Assembly (NCBI GenBank): GCA_025353305.1
Contig: JANXQX010000090.1
Span: 1 to 20,376, forward strand
DNA: 20,376 bases
Source of the DNA: Holophagaceae bacterium
Lineage (GTDB): Bacteria; Acidobacteriota; Holophagae; Holophagales; Holophagaceae
Direction: 5' to 3'
In this document: positions 8,525 through 16,183 of the stretch, piece after piece
Numbering within the stretch: position 1 is the first letter of the stretch
Layout of the letters: each line of letters opens with the position of its first letter
Position numbers and translations under genes: made by a program
The notes under the pieces: generated by a model
Seen by the model: only the letters and a program-made list of their open reading frames with translations
The model's database searches: none
What the model was told of the DNA's origin: nothing

Positions 8525-8908
8525 TTCCACCCCGATCCCATGCGTGATGCTCTGGTGCCCGAAACTTTCCCAGGCGGTGTTCCGGAAGGCTTCGGTGTGG
8601 CCCCAGTCTTTGGCGCCGTCCTTCCACAGTTTGTAGTGGATCAGTTCATGTTCGAGGATGCGCTGAAGGATGCTTTCCGGATCGCGGCAGTTGACGCCGC
8701 AAACGACCTGGGGCCATGGCCAGTCCCGGCGTCGTAGCAGCGGAATCGACAAGCGGATCTCGGGGTGCCAGATTCCCCGCGCATCTTTCTCGATGACAAA
8801 CAGGCCCGCGCAGCGGGTCATGCGGGAGGACCATAGCACTGGTAGCGATGGCAATTCCCACCCCGCCGAACGCAGGATGGATTCAGTGCGATGGCGAAGG
8901 GTGATCAT
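8516..8908 (-). CDS. SprT-like zinc metalloprotease domain protein
   Basis: A small 130-residue SprT-like protein. The zinc-metalloprotease motif HELIH is at 87-91 (H87, E88, H91). A third likely ligand, H104, lies in DWGHTEAF, matching the HExxH...GH(G/T)xxF pattern of the SprT/Spartan family. It is shorter than E. coli SprT (about 165 residues) and lacks a cysteine zinc ribbon after the catalytic core, so it is a core-domain-only version. The start ATG (8908-8906) overlaps the aspS stop in ATGA and has no separate ribosome binding site, so translation is probably coupled to aspS. Substrate is unknown. Homologues include proteases acting on DNA-protein crosslinks, but that role is not shown here. 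Confidence 0.8.
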   Translation of the reverse strand: MITLRHRTESILRSAGWELPSLPVLWSSRMTRCAGLFVIEKDARGIWHPEIRLSIPLLRRRDWPWPQVVCGVNCRDPESILQRILEHELIHYKLWKDGAKDWGHTEAFRNTAWESFGHQSITHGIGVEEV

Positions 8909-10908
8909 TCAAAATCGAAGCTGGGTCCGCCCAGGTTGCTGGTCTCCACACGCACGATTTCGCCATCCATGGTGATGGTGCTGGCGCTGTGGGGCCGGGT
9001 CCCGTGGCTGAGGGTCTGCAAGGCGCGGAAGGGGGCCTGGAGCTCGGCGGGGACGCTCTCGAAGAACATCACGCCAGCGCGGTAGGTCTGGGGCGCCGCA
9101 TTGGCGGTGGTGGCGATGTGCAGCTCCTTCAACTGGCGCTGATCCACTTCGCTTGGCGCTTCGGTCATCAGGCAGCGGGCCTGCGCGGTTTTGGGGAAGG
9201 CGATAACCTCACGGATGCTGGTCTCGCCCACCAGCAGCATCACGAGGCGGTCGAGACCCAGCGCCAACCCGCCCATGGGCGGCGCGCCGAAGGCCAGGGC
9301 ATCCAGCAGGAACCCGAATTTCGAGCGGGCTTCCGCTTCACCAATGCCGAGGGCGCGGAACATGCGGCTTTGCGTTTCGGCGTCATGGATGCGGATGGAA
9401 CCGCCGCCGATTTCACAACCGTTGAGAACCAGGTCATAGGCCACCGCACGGCAGACGCCGGGATTTGAATCCAGCTTGTCCATGTCATCGGGGTGGGGGC
9501 TCGTGAAGGGATGGTGGCAGGCCACGTATCGGGCATTTTCCTCGTTCCATTCCAGCAGCGGAAAATCCACCACCCATAAAAAGGCGAAGCGCGATTCATC
9601 CAATTGGCCGAAGGCCCGCGCCAATCGGAGACGCAACTCACCAAGCACCTTGGAAGTCTGGGCATCGGTGCCGATGGCGAACACTGCCAGCCCTTCGCCC
9701 TTCACATCCAGCTTGGCTTTCAGTGCGGATTCAAGCTCTGGACTGATGAATTTCTTGAAGCTCGAGGCGAGCCCGTCCTTCCCCCATTTCATGTAAGGCA
9801 GACCACCGGCGCCGAGATGCTTGGCGGAGTCCTGCAGTTCATCTAGCTGCTTGCGGGACATGGCGCCGGCCTGTTCGCCTTCGAAGTAGAGGGCGCGAAC
9901 CCTTCGCTGGCCTTGGCTTTCGGCGGCGGTGCGGAACAGGTTGAAATCGCTCGTGGCGAAGAACGCGCTCACATCCTGGATTCGCACGTCGCATCGCACA
10001 TCCGGTTTGTCGGAGCCGTACCACTCCATGGCCTCGGCATAGGGCAGGCGTTGAAAGGGCGCTGGAGCTTCCTTCCCCACGAGCTTGGAGAGCTTCACCA
10101 TCAACGGCTCAAGGACGTCTTGGACATCCTTCTCGCGGACGAAGCTCATTTCCACATCCACTTGGGTGAATTCCGGCTGCCGGTCAGCGCGCAGATCTTC
10201 GTCGCGGAAACAGCGGCAGATCTGAATGTAGCGCTCGAAACCCGATACCTGGAGCAGTTGCTTGAAGAGCTGCGGGGATTGGGGCAGTGCGAAGAACTCG
10301 CCCGGATGGACTCGCGATGGAACCAGGTAGTCCCGCGCGCCTTCTGGCGTGGATTTGGTTAGGATGGGCGTTTCGAACTCTATGAAATCCAGGTCCCGGA
10401 AGTGATTGCGGATGATCGAAGCCACTTCGCTGCGCAGGATCATGCTCCTCTGCAGACTGGGGCGCCGCAGATCCAGAAAGCGGTATTTCAACCGGAGGTC
10501 TTCGCCGGCATCTGAGCCACTGGTGCCGCCTTCCATCACGTCATCCACGGGGATGGGTGGAGTATTGGCGGTGTTGAAGATCTTCAGGCCCGTGAGGTTC
10601 ACCTCCACATCGCCCGTCGGCAGATTCGGGTTCTTGGATTGCCGTTCGATGACGATGCCTTCTACACCCAGCACGAATTCGCTGCGCACGGCCTTGAGCT
10701 TGGCCAGAAGTTCTGGATCGATTTCCGTTTCGTCGGCCTTGATCTGCACCACGCCCCAGCGGTCCCGCAGATCGAGGAAGACCAGCGACCCCATGTTGCG
10801 GGAGCGCTTGCACCAGCCCAGTAATCGCACAGTCTGGCCCACATGTTCCATGCGCAGTTCGCCATTGCGGTGGCTGCGGGAAAAATTGCCCAAAGGATCC
10901 AGACGCAT
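8905..10908 (-). CDS. aspS: Aspartate--tRNA ligase (class II)
   Basis: A 667-residue bacterial-type AspRS that charges tRNA-Asp. An N-terminal OB-fold anticodon-binding domain (about 15-120, LLGWCKRSRNMGSLVFLDLR) is followed by the class II core. Flipping-loop and QSPQLFKQ segments are at 185-220. Motif 2 is FRDEDLRADRQPEFTQ at 234-249. The bacterial GAD insertion spans about 295-430, HHPF is at 465-468, and motif 3 GLDRLVML is at 551-558. I start at ATG 10908 with GGAG six nt upstream; a TTG one codon earlier is too close to it. Oddities: a roughly 65-residue C-terminal tail (about 600-667) beyond the usual end near ELHI, and a Gly/Asp-rich insertion at 126-136. Residue 545 is Met in GAPPMGG, where His is usual, and residue 39 is Met. 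The gene is coupled to the SprT-like gene. Confidence 0.96.
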   Translation of the reverse strand: MRLDPLGNFSRSHRNGELRMEHVGQTVRLLGWCKRSRNMGSLVFLDLRDRWGVVQIKADETEIDPELLAKLKAVRSEFVLGVEGIVIERQSKNPNLPTGDVEVNLTGLKIFNTANTPPIPVDDVMEGGTSGSDAGEDLRLKYRFLDLRRPSLQRSMILRSEVASIIRNHFRDLDFIEFETPILTKSTPEGARDYLVPSRVHPGEFFALPQSPQLFKQLLQVSGFERYIQICRCFRDEDLRADRQPEFTQVDVEMSFVREKDVQDVLEPLMVKLSKLVGKEAPAPFQRLPYAEAMEWYGSDKPDVRCDVRIQDVSAFFATSDFNLFRTAAESQGQRRVRALYFEGEQAGAMSRKQLDELQDSAKHLGAGGLPYMKWGKDGLASSFKKFISPELESALKAKLDVKGEGLAVFAIGTDAQTSKVLGELRLRLARAFGQLDESRFAFLWVVDFPLLEWNEENARYVACHHPFTSPHPDDMDKLDSNPGVCRAVAYDLVLNGCEIGGGSIRIHDAETQSRMFRALGIGEAEARSKFGFLLDALAFGAPPMGGLALGLDRLVMLLVGETSIREVIAFPKTAQARCLMTEAPSEVDQRQLKELHIATTANAAPQTYRAGVMFFESVPAELQAPFRALQTLSHGTRPHSASTITMDGEIVRVETSNLGGPSFDFE

Positions 10909-10935
10909 CAACGACTCCAGGACCTTCTAGAATAC

Positions 10936-11030
10936 GGGCTCTGGGCTTCAGGCTCCAGGAAGAAGGCAAAGCTTCAGCATCCAGGAATAAGCCAAGGACT
11001 GCGAGTACGCAGAGGGTAGCGGAGTGGCGG
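10936..11030 (+). repeat. Heptad-type repeats upstream of aspS
   Basis: The 269-bp gap (10909-11177) between aspS and the metallo-hydrolase gene has no gene. From 10936 to 10970 the plus strand falls into five 7-bp units (GGGCTCT, GGGCTTC, AGGCTCC and two decayed units). From about 10998 a purine-rich GCGGAG-type repeat follows, whose complement resembles the CTCCGC-rich stretch at 11139-11176. The two form a loose inverted pair about 120 bp apart. The aspS promoter should lie in this gap, but I cannot assign it. Confidence 0.5.
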
Positions 11031-11138
11031 TGGGGAGCGGAGGATTGCCGATGGTCTTGGAGCCGTCCATGGCCATTTCAGCCGGGATGGCAACCCCAAG
11101 AAGCCTGATCACTAGGTCAGCTTTAACACGATTCTTTT

Positions 11139-11176
11139 CTCCGCTTCCCTCCGCCCCTCTGCTGCCCTCCGCGTGG
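11139..11176 (-). repeat. GCGGAGG-type repeat just after the metallo-hydrolase stop codon
   Basis: The minus strand downstream of the stop (11180-11178) reads CCACGCGGAGGGCAGCAGAG and continues with further GGCGGAG-like and AGCGGAG-like units at about 7-bp spacing. This is less regular than the other arrays. It is partly complementary to the repeat around 10998-11030. Confidence 0.45.
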
Positions 11177-11177
11177 T

Positions 11178-12107
11178 TTATTTTTTGGGTGCCCGCCCAG
11201 CAGCGATATCAAAGAACTTGTCCCAGGTCCGGTAGGGCGCCAGGTCGTGGAAGTCGCTCCAGGCCTTGTGGTCGAAGCTGTCATCCAGTTCCTTGCCGGT
11301 CTTGGCGGGATTGGCTTCGATATGTTTCTGCACGGCTTTCAGGAAATCCCGGAAGCGCGCCACGTCCTTCTTTCCACCCACTGGACCATGGCCGGGAATG
11401 ACTTTCGAATCCTCGGGAAGGAAGGCTAGGACCGCGTCCAGGTTGGCAATCATGCCAGCCAGGCTGCCGCCGCCGTTCAGATCGATGACGGGCGTGAGGC
11501 CATTGAAAAAGATGTCTCCCATGTGCATGACGTGGGTACTTGGCATGCCGATGATCACGTCGCCATCGGTGTGGCCGGGGCCGAAGTGGGCCAGATGGAT
11601 TTCTACACCGTCGAGATTGATGGCGAGGACAGAACGCACCTTGGGATCAGCATCCCCGAAGGTGATCTCCGGGAGGCCACCCCGTTTGGCAGGTTCCAGC
11701 TTGGCCTGCTCCAGTTCCATCCGATGGCGCACATTGGTGTGGGCCACGATGACCTGCACCTGCTTTTCCAGGGCGATGTTGCCGCCCACGTGATCGCCAT
11801 GGTGGTGGGTGTTGATCAGGTACTTGATGGGTTTGTCCGTGACGGACCTCACTACCTTCAACAGCCCCGGCACGAGCCGTTCGAACTGATCGTCAATCAG
11901 GATGGCGTTCTTCTCCGTGACGATGAGCCCGATATTTCCGCCTTCGCCAAAAATGCAATAAACGTTGTCGCTGAGCTTTTCGATCTTGTGAGGATCGGGC
12001 TTGGGGGCGGCATCCTGGCGGATGAGCGCAGGCGAGGGGGCAGGGAGCGGAGATGCGAACAGGGAGACGAGTACCAATGGCAACGTAGCAATTGACAATG
12101 CGTGCAT
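11178..12107 (-). CDS. Exported metallo-beta-lactamase-fold hydrolase
   Basis: A 309-residue metallo-hydrolase. A signal peptide (MHALSIATLPLVLVSLFASP, cleavage near residue 20-25) suggests periplasmic location. The metal-binding motif THHHGDH gives H101, H103, D105 and H106. Further ligands are H179 in GPGHTDGD, D198 in HMGDIFF and H240 in PGHGP, a complete dinuclear zinc site. The start ATG 12107 has GGAGG four nt upstream and directly begins the signal peptide; the upstream frame extension to 12266 is rejected. It lies downstream of the TonB-like gene on the same strand with a 136-bp gap, so separate transcription is likely. The fold covers beta-lactamases, quinoprotein-relay hydrolases, thioesterases and others. 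Substrate is undetermined and a resistance role should not be assumed. Confidence 0.88.
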   Translation of the reverse strand: MHALSIATLPLVLVSLFASPLPAPSPALIRQDAAPKPDPHKIEKLSDNVYCIFGEGGNIGLIVTEKNAILIDDQFERLVPGLLKVVRSVTDKPIKYLINTHHHGDHVGGNIALEKQVQVIVAHTNVRHRMELEQAKLEPAKRGGLPEITFGDADPKVRSVLAINLDGVEIHLAHFGPGHTDGDVIIGMPSTHVMHMGDIFFNGLTPVIDLNGGGSLAGMIANLDAVLAFLPEDSKVIPGHGPVGGKKDVARFRDFLKAVQKHIEANPAKTGKELDDSFDHKAWSDFHDLAPYRTWDKFFDIAAGRAPKK

Positions 12108-12221
12108 GGAACCTCCAGGAGTGGAAGGCGATCCTATCGCGCTTTCATTGCGGATTCCACGAAGAAAGATGTTCAAACACGCAATATTTATGGGACCCAG
12201 TTCGTTGAATATCCATCCGAA

Positions 12222-12245
12222 GAGCCCAATTTTCCAGATGGGCTC
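12222..12245 (-). terminator. Hairpin overlapping the stop of the TonB-like gene
   Basis: GAGCCCA (12222-12228) and TGGGCTC (12239-12245) form a perfect 7-bp stem with a 10-nt loop. It overlaps the stop codon of the TonB-like gene (12244-12246). No T-run follows in the gene's direction, so termination is only a possibility. The rest of the 136-bp gap up to 12108 holds no gene. Confidence 0.35.
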
Positions 12246-13119
12246 ACTGGGTGGTTTGTGGTTCATCCAAACGGAAAAGGTAAGTCATGGGAAAGGTGGC
12301 CGGGGCTTCGATCCCATATTTCCCCGGCGGTTCAAACTGCCACAATTTGAGCACCCGCAAGCATTCGGGCATGAGCAGATCAGAGCCACTGAGCGGCCTT
12401 AGCGCGGTGGGGCGGCCTAGGGCATCCACCGTCACCATCACCACCACGTACCCTTCGATGTGGTGCAAACGGGCCTGGTAGGGGTAGACCGCTGGTACCT
12501 TCCTGAGGACACCCCATTCGGTCGGGATGGGCTTGGCCTTGGCGCCGCCTCCGCGTCCTCCAGCGCTGCCCATCCCATCTCCATTGCCCGACCCGAAGCC
12601 ATTTCCGCGGCCTGAGGGATGCCCATCCCCGCCTGTGGCCACGGGCAGCATTGGATCGCCTACGATGCGGAGTCCAAGATCGTGTGCTTCTGAATTCAAG
12701 GGACCATTTGGATCGGTGAAGGTCGGTGGCACCAGCTTTAATTTTAAAAGGTCAGGGCCCACGGTCCCAGTACCGTAGCTCCCGCCCATCGGCTGGTTCC
12801 TTCCCAGGCCCGTGACAGCCTTGGCCTGGCCCCGTCCGGGGCCTTCCGCATCTGGAATGCCCGCGTCCAGCATGATTGCGACCCTGTGTTGAATTCCCTT
12901 CCTCGCCATGGAGGACAGTGGATTCATGCCTTCCAGAAAGGAGCTGAATGGCCAGGGTGCGACAAGAATAAGACTGAAAACAGACAGGGTGACACCCATG
13001 CCCCAGGGGGAGAGCTTGGCTCCCGAAGGGTATTGGAATTGGGGAACCGGGCCATATTCGAGGGGGGTCATCGAGGCGAATCTCCGCATGGATTGTTTCA
13101 AGCTGAGATCAAAAGGCAT
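12244..13119 (-). CDS. TonB-family C-terminal domain protein
   Basis: A 291-residue inner-membrane protein ending in a TonB-like domain. The order is a short cytoplasmic N-terminus (1-39), one membrane helix (about 41-62, MGVTLSVFSLILVAPWPFSS) and a periplasmic linker. The linker includes a Gly-rich stretch at about 162-193. TonB C-terminal homology follows at about 200-287 (YPYQARLHHIEGYVVVMVTV, later LKLWQFEPP). Instead of the usual Pro-rich spacer the linker is Gly/Asn-rich. No ExbB/ExbD or TonB-dependent receptor genes are nearby, so it may be an orphan or have a non-transport role. I start at ATG 13119 with AGGA 11 nt upstream; the frame continues to a TTG at 13224 without support. The family assignment rests on the C-terminal domain. 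Confidence 0.8.
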   Translation of the reverse strand: MPFDLSLKQSMRRFASMTPLEYGPVPQFQYPSGAKLSPWGMGVTLSVFSLILVAPWPFSSFLEGMNPLSSMARKGIQHRVAIMLDAGIPDAEGPGRGQAKAVTGLGRNQPMGGSYGTGTVGPDLLKLKLVPPTFTDPNGPLNSEAHDLGLRIVGDPMLPVATGGDGHPSGRGNGFGSGNGDGMGSAGGRGGGAKAKPIPTEWGVLRKVPAVYPYQARLHHIEGYVVVMVTVDALGRPTALRPLSGSDLLMPECLRVLKLWQFEPPGKYGIEAPATFPMTYLFRLDEPQTTQ

Positions 13120-13281
13120 GCCGCAAATATTCCTGAATAAATAAGCCTTGGACGGGCTAAAAGTGCCAATTGCTGATGCGTTACACCACGCGAAGGGCAT
13201 CCTGCACCCCTGAACCAGATTCAAGGGTTACATTAGATCGTGCAATGTCATGTGCACTGGATTGCCCCAGGCTGTAACGGT

Positions 13282-14586
13282 CTACTTCCCGCGCGTGCTG
13301 GGGCGGTTGTGGTGAGCGCCGTCGTGACGTCCTGCGGATGCGGGTCGGCCAGCGCCTCCGGATCGCCCGCCACTAGGCCTTCCGCCACCACCGCCACCTG
13401 TGCGGCGGCCGGTCTCGATGGGTTCGGCCCGGATGGCGGGATCCGGGGCGAAGCCGGGGATCACCACCTTGGGGATGTCTAGTTTCAGAAGCTTCTCGAT
13501 GTCCCGCAGCAGCCGCGATTCATCCACGCAGACCAGGCTCAGGGCCTGGCCCTCCACGCCGGCGCGGCCGGTTCGGCCGATGCGATGAATGTAGTCTTCG
13601 GGCACCTGGGGCAGTTCGTAGTTCACCACGTGCGGCAGGTGATCAATGTCCAGGCCGCGGGCGGCGATATCGGTGGCCACCAGCACGCGGACTCTGCCGT
13701 CCTTGAAATCCTGGAGGGCCCGGATGCGCTGGGGCTGGCTCTTGTTGCCGTGGATGGCGGCGGAGGTGATGCCGTCCTTCTCCAACTGGTCGCTCAAGCG
13801 GTTCGCGCCGTGCTTGGTTCGGGTGAACACGAGCACCTGTTCCAGGCGGCCTTCGCGGATGATGTCGCTCAGCATCTCGCGTTTGCGCTCCCGATCCACG
13901 GGATGCACGATCTGGTCCACGAGTTCAATGACGGAGTTCCGCGGGGCCACATCCACGCTGACGGGGTCTTTCAGGAATCCAGAAGCAAGTCCGCGAATCT
14001 CGTCGCTGAAAGTGGCGCTGAAGAGCAGGCTCTGCCGCTTGGTGGGCAATAGCGCGAGGATTTTCTTGATGTCGCGGATGAAGCCCATGTCCAGCATGCG
14101 GTCGGCCTCGTCCAGCACCAGGAATTCCACGTGGCGCAGGTTCACGGTGCCCTGGCCCTGGTGGTCCAGCAGGCGTCCGGGGGTCGCCACCAGGATGTCC
14201 ACGCCGCCCTGGAGGATGCGGATCTGGGGATTGATGTTCACGCCGCCGAACACCGTGGTTGAGCGCACGGGCAGATGCTTGCCGTAGGTGCGCACGCTCT
14301 CCTCGACCTGCATGGCGAGTTCGCGGGTGGGGGTGAGCACCAGCACCCGGATCGGGTGGCGGGCGGGGCTGGTGCTGCTGGAAAGCTCGGGCGTGAGCAT
14401 CTGCAGGATGGGCAGCACAAAGCCTGCAGTTTTACCGGTTCCGGTCTGGGCGGCACCGAAAAGATCGCGTCCCGACAGCACGACGGGGATGGCTTTGGAT
14501 TGGATGGGCGTGGGGGTCAGATAACCCTTGTCTTTGACCGCACGCAACAGCTCGGCACTGAGGCCGAGGGATTCGAAGGAAGACAT
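13282..14586 (-). CDS. DEAD-box ATP-dependent RNA helicase, RhlE-type
   Basis: A 434-residue RNA helicase. All core motifs are present: Q motif with Q29 (TPTPIQ), Walker A AQTGTGKT at 46-53, PTREL at 86-90, TPGR at 135-138 and DEAD at 159-162. Also present are SAT at 190-192, VFTRTK at 253-258, [10 protein letters not shown] at 304-313 and [10 protein letters not shown] at 334-343. The tail from about 393 to 434 is Gly/Arg-rich ([17 protein letters not shown]), typical of RhlE-like helicases that bind RNA without a specific domain. The start ATG 14586 has AGGAG six nt upstream. Longer versions reaching 14955 would cross a stem-loop and are not helicase-like. Such proteins act in ribosome assembly and RNA decay, often at low temperature; that role is inferred. 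It is divergent from the GT9 gene across a 436-bp gap. Confidence 0.94.
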   Translation of the reverse strand: MSSFESLGLSAELLRAVKDKGYLTPTPIQSKAIPVVLSGRDLFGAAQTGTGKTAGFVLPILQMLTPELSSSTSPARHPIRVLVLTPTRELAMQVEESVRTYGKHLPVRSTTVFGGVNINPQIRILQGGVDILVATPGRLLDHQGQGTVNLRHVEFLVLDEADRMLDMGFIRDIKKILALLPTKRQSLLFSATFSDEIRGLASGFLKDPVSVDVAPRNSVIELVDQIVHPVDRERKREMLSDIIREGRLEQVLVFTRTKHGANRLSDQLEKDGITSAAIHGNKSQPQRIRALQDFKDGRVRVLVATDIAARGLDIDHLPHVVNYELPQVPEDYIHRIGRTGRAGVEGQALSLVCVDESRLLRDIEKLLKLDIPKVVIPGFAPDPAIRAEPIETGRRTGGGGGGRPSGGRSGGAGRPASAGRHDGAHHNRPSTRGK

Positions 14587-15022
14587 GTATAGCTCCTGGA
14601 AGGCCCGCCAACGCAGATTCCGCGCGGGCCCGGTCAGGGCTGGAAAAGGTGGTTCGGGTTGAGAAAGGAGCGCAGACCGGCAGGGCTCCATCAAGCACGA
14701 TTGATCAGAATAGCCTGGAAATGCTGGAATAGCGAGGGGAAGTGACAAGGTATGGGGTACGAGGCAGGAAGTTCCGGTCTGCTGCGACCTTTTCGGCCGC
14801 TTGCTCTTCAGGTCCCTGAAGCCGCCAATTTCCGAACCATTTGGGATGCCTCTTCTGCGCATCATTGCTCTCCTTTCCAGCCTCGACCAGCCACCCCGGC
14901 CCATGACCCGGGTTCCAACCCCCATGCTTTCAAAATGGGCCAGTTGAATTCCCAATACTCCGTGGTAACCATCAATTCACGGTTGTTCCGGGGATTCCCG
15001 GCCCGATCAGGGGGAGATCATC
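14587..15022. promoter_or_regulatory. Divergent intergenic region with a stem-loop in the helicase leader
   Basis: These 436 bp carry no recognisable gene. On the minus strand, GGCCCG and CGGGCC (outer arms within 14602-14630) enclose an inner CGCGG-AAT-CTGCG hairpin. The result is an 11-bp bulged stem ending about 5 nt before the helicase ribosome binding site. It could control translation of the helicase. TTGTCA on the minus strand at about 14740-14750 is a weak -35 candidate, but no matching -10 is convincing. The promoter and leader for the GT9 gene must also lie here; GGGGGA at about 15011-15016 is its ribosome binding site. Confidence 0.45.
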
Positions 15023-16153
15023 TTGGCCAAGGATGCGCTAACGGTGCTGCGTGAGAGCCTGCTGGCCGGAAATGCCCCGGAAGTCTGGGTTCGCTTTCCC
15101 CGGCAGCTCGGGGATGTGCTCTTTGCGCTGCCTTTTTTCGGGAGCCTGCAGCGGGCCTGGAATGAAGAGGCCGCCAAGGCAGGCGTCAGGCTCAAATGGA
15201 TCGCCGTGGGCCATACGAGCGGGGCCGCCCTCTTCAGCGAGGCGCATCCTGACTTGATTGCCGAATTCATCACCGAGACCAAGGATGGGGGCAAGCCCGA
15301 CCCCTGGCACTTGCTCCGGCGCTGGCGGCGCCAGCGGCCCGCCGCGGTGATCAACCTGAGTCAGAGCGTGCGCCTCGCATTGGCGGCCTTCATGGCCCGG
15401 GTTCCGATTCGGGCGGGGGATGTGAACAATCATCTGGGCGTTCTCTACCATCATGGTTTCACCTACCGGGATCTCGATATTCCCATCGTCGAACGCTTCC
15501 GGCCGCTCCTGAAGAGCCTTACAGGCAAGGACGAGCTTTACTTGGAACCCGTGACGCCCGAACGATTTGGCGGACTGGGAGGCCCCGCGAAGCTGCGGGC
15601 CGCAGGCTGGAAGGGGGAGCCCTATGTGACCCTCGCCTTCGGGACCCGTGGCTTTCCCAAGCGCTGGTTTCCGGAGGTCGTGAAGTGGCCGGAACTGGCC
15701 AGGATCTTTCTGGGCCAGGGACTTGGCGTAGTGTGGCTCGGTGGAGCTGACGAGCAGGAACTGGGTGCGCGCCTAGCCGAACTGGCCCCTGGCAGCTACG
15801 ACCTCACGGGCCAGACCTCCATTCCTGAAGCCTGCATGCTCCAGCATGGCGCCTACGGGAACGTCGCCGTGGATACCGGGCTTGCTCACACGGCCGCCGC
15901 CACGGGCCGCCCCACGATCACCCTCCTGGGGGTTTCCCCCGATCCCCTGATCAATCCCCTGGGGCCCCTTGCCGTAGGCATTCGCGGGCCTGTGATCGAT
16001 ATCGCAGGCCCGAAGGCGGCCTATGCATTTCACGGCAATTCCACGCACAGGGTGAGTCCGCTGCGCATAGCCAACCAACTGCATGCCATTGCGGCTGAAG
16101 CGAAGGGCCACCTTGTTTCGGTGGAGACGCCTGGTGAGGCCGCTCGCGGCTGA
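15023..16153 (+). CDS. Glycosyltransferase family 9, ADP-heptose:LPS heptosyltransferase-like
   Basis: A 376-residue GT9 enzyme, expected to transfer heptose from ADP-heptose during lipopolysaccharide inner-core assembly on the cytoplasmic face of the inner membrane. The N-terminal Rossmann half has RFPRQLGDVLFALPFFGSLQ, the GT9 signature near the acceptor site. The C-terminal half has FPKRWFPE, VVWLGGADE, LTGQTSIPE and DTGLAHTAAATGRPTI (D284 to H289), the nucleotide-sugar binding motif. Length is usual. The start codon is TTG at 15023, seven nt after GGGGGA; no ATG occurs in frame until far inside the conserved core. It converges with hisS, the stops being about 30 bp apart with no obvious terminator. 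WaaF, WaaC and other GT9 activities cannot be separated from sequence alone. Confidence 0.85.
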   Translation: MAKDALTVLRESLLAGNAPEVWVRFPRQLGDVLFALPFFGSLQRAWNEEAAKAGVRLKWIAVGHTSGAALFSEAHPDLIAEFITETKDGGKPDPWHLLRRWRRQRPAAVINLSQSVRLALAAFMARVPIRAGDVNNHLGVLYHHGFTYRDLDIPIVERFRPLLKSLTGKDELYLEPVTPERFGGLGGPAKLRAAGWKGEPYVTLAFGTRGFPKRWFPEVVKWPELARIFLGQGLGVVWLGGADEQELGARLAELAPGSYDLTGQTSIPEACMLQHGAYGNVAVDTGLAHTAAATGRPTITLLGVSPDPLINPLGPLAVGIRGPVIDIAGPKAAYAFHGNSTHRVSPLRIANQLHAIAAEAKGHLVSVETPGEAARG

Positions 16154-16183
16154 TGTCCCCGAAGTAGCCAGTGTCTGCGCAGA

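Noticed and set aside
11178..12107. Beta-lactamase resistance gene
   Set aside because: The metal site is that of the broad metallo-beta-lactamase fold; nothing identifies beta-lactam hydrolysis.
14587..14955. Longer N-terminus for the DEAD-box helicase
   Set aside because: The extra residues have no helicase character, cross a stem-loop, and ATG 14586 has a strong ribosome binding site.
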